17,444 nucleotides of DNA from positions 1 to 17,444 of the forward strand of contig SOKM01000036.1 in assembly GCA_004375785.1 (NCBI GenBank). Reading direction: 5' to 3'. Each line of letters starts with the position of its first letter. Within the stretch, counting starts at the first letter, position 1. Made by a program: the position numbers and the translations under genes. The notes under the pieces were generated by a model, which was given only the letters and a program-made list of their open reading frames with translations, ran no database searches and had not been told where the DNA came from. Shown here piece by piece: positions 14,406-17,444 of the stretch. This DNA comes from Candidatus Cloacimonadota bacterium (GTDB lineage: Bacteria; Hydrothermota; E44-bin80).

Positions 14406-14420
14406 CCTTTTAGGTTGCGG
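14406..14420. repeat. Half copy of the hairpin element overlapping a stop codon
   Basis: CCTTTTAGGTTGCGG matches the right half of the left hairpin at 14321-14333 with one extra T. It includes the TAA of the sensor cyclase gene (14410-14412) and the codons for its last two residues (Ala-Thr). Confidence 0.55.
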
Positions 14421-17400
14421 ATTTTGATTGTTTATCCTTGTACATTTCCTGGTCTGCAAGAGCTATCAGCTGGTCGACAGATTTTGCATCGGGTGGATTA
14501 TATTCTGCAAAACCCTTGCTTAAACTAATATGATAAGGTTTCATCTTTCTGAAGTTGAAGGAATCGACTTTTTGGGCAATACGTTCCCAAACGGCAATCG
14601 CCCGGCCAATTGGGCATTGTGGAAAAATTAGTAAAAATTCATCTCCACCCAATCGGCAGACAATATCAACTTCCCGCAGTGTCTCTTTTAAGAATCTACT
14701 AATGAGCTTTAAAGCCACGTCTCCTTCCTGATGACCATATGTATCGTTAATATCTTTAAGACCATCCACATCTACATAACAGATGCTCAATCTTGAATTA
14801 TTCCGCTTTGACAATTGAAGTTGTTTACCAAAGAGAAGGAGCGCATAACCTCTATTTAAGACCCCTGTGAGTACATCTGTTGTAGCAAATACTTTGAGTT
14901 CTTCTTCTGCTCTCTTTCGTTCGGTTATGTTTATCATACTTCCCTGAATAGCAGGCTTTCCCTCATAGATAATGCGGCTTCCCAGGGTTTCAAGAGTAAA
15001 GATTATTCTGTTCTTTTTAATACCTTTGAATTCATATTGAACGGATTCTTTCTCTCCCGACTGTCTTAACTTTACCTGTTTATCCACAAGTTTCCAGCTC
15101 TCTGGAGCAACCAATTCTTTAATATGTTTTCCAACTAACTCCTCGGAAGTTCTGTAGCCAAACATTTCAGCAAGCCGCAGGTTGCAGAATTTGAGAATTT
15201 GATTCTGGGTAATATAAAGACCTACCAGAGAGTTATCCACCACCCTTCGATATTTTTCCTCACTTTCTCGCAGCTCTTTCTCTGCTCCCTTACGCTCAAT
15301 AGCCATTGCCATCTGTGTGGAAACAAACTTCAGAATATCCATATCTTTCTCTCCAAACCTGATACCTTCAGTATAATTCTGAACAGTCAGTACACCAATG
15401 ATCTTATCTTTTGCTTTTAGAGGTACACCGAGCCAGTCAATCGCTTGTGGGCCTAAAAGTTCTATTTCGCCTTTATCTACCAATTCTTCAAAGATTTCTG
15501 AAGTAGCCAGTAAAGGTTCTCCAGTTCGTAACACATATTCTGTTAACCCTCTACCCAATTTTCTGGAGCTTTTTTGCCTGGGCTTCTTATCATGTTCATC
15601 GACATAATATTCAAAAGTGATTGTTTCAGTGTTTGCATCATAGAGTGCAATGTAAAAATTTTTTGCCGGCATCAGTTCATTAATGATACCGTGGATTGAA
15701 AGATAGAATTCTTCGAGACTTTTTGTGGAATGCACTGCTTCAGAGATTTTATAAATTGAAACACGCCTTTTCTCTGCTTGTTTTCTCTCCGTAATATCTT
15801 CCAGAATACCGTCAAAATATGTTATCTTTCCACTCTTATCAGCAATAGCCCGAGCGCTGAGGGAACCCCAGAAAGATGTTCCATCCGTTCTCTTTAATTG
15901 CACCTCATAATTTGATATTTCACCAGCAGAACTGATTGTTTCAATGAATTTCTTGCGGTCATCTGCATTCAAATAGAAATCGGCGACACGGGTTTTTGAC
16001 ATCGCCTCAGGGTTCTCATATCCTAACATCTTCGATAGCGCAGGGTTCGCTGATAGAATATGTCCTCCGGGATCTGCACTTGTACGGAATACTCCGACAG
16101 GAACATTAGACTGTAGCGTCCTATATTGCTTCTCCGACTCCCGCCGTGATTTCTCTGACTGCTTGCGTTCGGTGATGTCGCGGAATATTCCCTGGATTAT
16201 TGGTTTCCCCCCAACTGAAGTTACAGAAGCAGTTATATGGACGGGTTTTATTTTTCCTGATTTGGTAATGACCTCTGCCTCATCGTCAACTACACCCTTC
16301 TGTTCTACATGATTTTTAAACATATTCATGTAATATTCTGCTTTTGCAGGAGGATGAACTTCTTTTTGGTGATGTCCTAAAATTTCCTCTTTCTTCTTCT
16401 CCAAAAGAATTTCTGCTGCTTTATTGCACTTAGTAACCAGACCTGTCTCAGTATCTGCCCAGATGATTGCATCCTTTGCATTTTCAAATGTGAGTCTGAA
16501 CTCTTCTTCACTTTTTCGTAGTTTTTCTTCTGCATGTTTTCGTTCGGTGACGTCAATGCCTGCACCTCTATATCCAATAAGGTTTCCTTTCTCATCGAAT
16601 ATTGGAACTCCACTTGTCGAGAGCCAGACTGTCTTTCCGTTCTTGTGCACATTCCGATTTATAAATTCACGGAAATGTTCTTTTTTATCGAATATCTCAA
16701 ATGCTGCTTTCTTCAGTCTTTCTCGGTCTTCAGGGTGGAATAGGTCATAAAAGTGCTTTTTAAGCACTTCCTCGGGTTTATATCCTAAAATCTTCTCGAC
16801 AACTGAACTAACGTAAGTATATTTTCCTTTTGCGTCAACTTCCCAGATCCATTCCAGAGCACTCTCTGTGATGGTTCTAAACCTTTTCTCGCTTTCTCGC
16901 AGCGCTTCTTCTACACGTTTACGCTCTCCTATCTCCCGTTGAAGTTGTAGATTGCTCTCTTTTAGTTCGGAAGTCCGCTCTTCGACCAACCCCTCAAGTC
17001 GTTCGCGGTGTTCCTTCAATTCTGCTTCTACTTGCTTGTGTTTGGTGATGTCTACAGTGATTCCTCTCAAACCCACAGGTTTGTTTTCATGAATAATTGC
17101 ACTTGAAAATATGATAACAGGAAATGTGCTTCCGTCTTTCCTCTGGGCTGTGTATTCATTACCATCTAACTTTTCCCCACTAAGTATCCTCTGAATATTT
17201 TCTTTAGCTCTATCTCGGTCATCTGGAATTAACATTTGAAAGCCGTTTATACCTTTATCAAAATCCTCTCGAGAATAACCAAAGTTATCAAAAGCTTTTT
17301 GGTTAGCGTATGTAAGTCCCCCGGACAAATCCATTTCATAAATGCATTCCGGTAATAATTCAGCCAACTCTTCAAATCTCTTTTCACTCCCCTGAAGCGC

Positions 17401-17444
17401 CTCTTCTGCCAGCTTATACTCAGTTACATCTCGAGAAATCAAAA
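14410..17444 (-). CDS. Multi-PAS/GAF sensor diguanylate cyclase (N-terminus beyond window)
   Basis: At least 1010 residues; the frame is still open at 17444 and the first visible residues (ISRDVTEYK) are the tail of a PAC motif, so the true start is outside. Visible domains, numbered from the first residue: PAS 19-135, coiled coil 136-185, PAS 186-300, PAS 311-425, PAS 435-552, GAF 562-717, PAS 727-842 and GGDEF 850-1005. The PAS units end in conserved '(D/N)(I/V)T(E)RK' linkers. The catalytic GGDEF motif is at 932-936, preceded by the product-inhibition I-site REVD (923-926) at the usual five-residue spacing, so it should make cyclic di-GMP with feedback control. No EAL domain follows. No transmembrane segment is visible, but the unseen N-terminus may hold one. 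The final codons and stop lie in a repeat fragment. Confidence 0.93.
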   Translation of the reverse strand, partial: LISRDVTEYKLAEEALQGSEKRFEELAELLPECIYEMDLSGGLTYANQKAFDNFGYSREDFDKGINGFQMLIPDDRDRAKENIQRILSGEKLDGNEYTAQRKDGSTFPVIIFSSAIIHENKPVGLRGITVDITKHKQVEAELKEHRERLEGLVEERTSELKESNLQLQREIGERKRVEEALRESEKRFRTITESALEWIWEVDAKGKYTYVSSVVEKILGYKPEEVLKKHFYDLFHPEDRERLKKAAFEIFDKKEHFREFINRNVHKNGKTVWLSTSGVPIFDEKGNLIGYRGAGIDVTERKHAEEKLRKSEEEFRLTFENAKDAIIWADTETGLVTKCNKAAEILLEKKKEEILGHHQKEVHPPAKAEYYMNMFKNHVEQKGVVDDEAEVITKSGKIKPVHITASVTSVGGKPIIQGIFRDITERKQSEKSRRESEKQYRTLQSNVPVGVFRTSADPGGHILSANPALSKMLGYENPEAMSKTRVADFYLNADDRKKFIETISSAGEISNYEVQLKRTDGTSFWGSLSARAIADKSGKITYFDGILEDITERKQAEKRRVSIYKISEAVHSTKSLEEFYLSIHGIINELMPAKNFYIALYDANTETITFEYYVDEHDKKPRQKSSRKLGRGLTEYVLRTGEPLLATSEIFEELVDKGEIELLGPQAIDWLGVPLKAKDKIIGVLTVQNYTEGIRFGEKDMDILKFVSTQMAMAIERKGAEKELRESEEKYRRVVDNSLVGLYITQNQILKFCNLRLAEMFGYRTSEELVGKHIKELVAPESWKLVDKQVKLRQSGEKESVQYEFKGIKKNRIIFTLETLGSRIIYEGKPAIQGSMINITERKRAEEELKVFATTDVLTGVLNRGYALLLFGKQLQLSKRNNSRLSICYVDVDGLKDINDTYGHQEGDVALKLISRFLKETLREVDIVCRLGGDEFLLIFPQCPIGRAIAVWERIAQKVDSFNFRKMKPYHISLSKGFAEYNPPDAKSVDQLIALADQEMYKDKQSKSAT

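Overview
This window comes from an AT-rich, Gram-negative bacterium. The evidence is a set of secreted proteins ending in type IX secretion (Por/T9SS type A) C-terminal sorting domains, with YPNPF or related motifs followed by a DVSGRLV- or NLLGQ-type strand and a GVYFL-type strand. There is also a stand-alone glutaminyl-tRNA synthetase, a large multi-PAS diguanylate cyclase and strong Shine-Dalgarno sequences. Four genes carry the sorting domain. An FCB-group or WOR-3/Cloacimonadota-like candidate lineage fits, but placement is inference because the window holds no marker such as rRNA.

Positions 1-6845, all minus strand, are mostly a secretome block. From upstream to downstream it holds a subtilisin-family protease (5235-6845), a beta-propeller protein with an Asp-box (3790-5187), an inner-membrane gate-domain (nucleoside recognition) protein (2626-3594), a 14-blade LVIVD-repeat protein (300-2534) and the start of a fibronectin type III-like secreted protein that leaves the window at position 1. 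The LVIVD gene has a promoter with both hexamers at consensus and 17 bp spacing. A small HEAT-like envelope protein (7027-7506, minus) and glnS (7744-9447, plus) are transcribed divergently from two good sigma70-type promoters.

Positions 9448-12121 are accessory in character. A VOC-nitroreductase fusion gene (9578-10417) and a class I methyltransferase (10593-11321) are followed upstream by about 800 bp without an intact gene. That gap contains the 5' half of a tRNA-Arg(TCG) gene and a truncated second copy of the last 71 codons of the nitroreductase gene with its 3' flank, about 96% identical by eye. The intergenic spaces carry palindromes and heptanucleotide repeats.

Positions 12122-14223 hold a translationally coupled pair: a PrsW-like membrane protein and, overlapping its stop codon by 4 bp, a secreted GH32/43-like propeller with a sorting domain. 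After a 77-bp double-hairpin element comes a minus-strand sensor diguanylate cyclase (PAS x5, GAF, GGDEF with intact I-site) whose N-terminus lies beyond position 17444.

The most distinctive signal is a set of degenerate 7-bp and 8-bp tandem repeats lying in frame inside loops of two sorting domains. Two of these arrays sit at the same site, have the same size (5 x 7 bp) and start in the same codon phase, and an inverted 4-unit array of the same family lies in an intergenic space.
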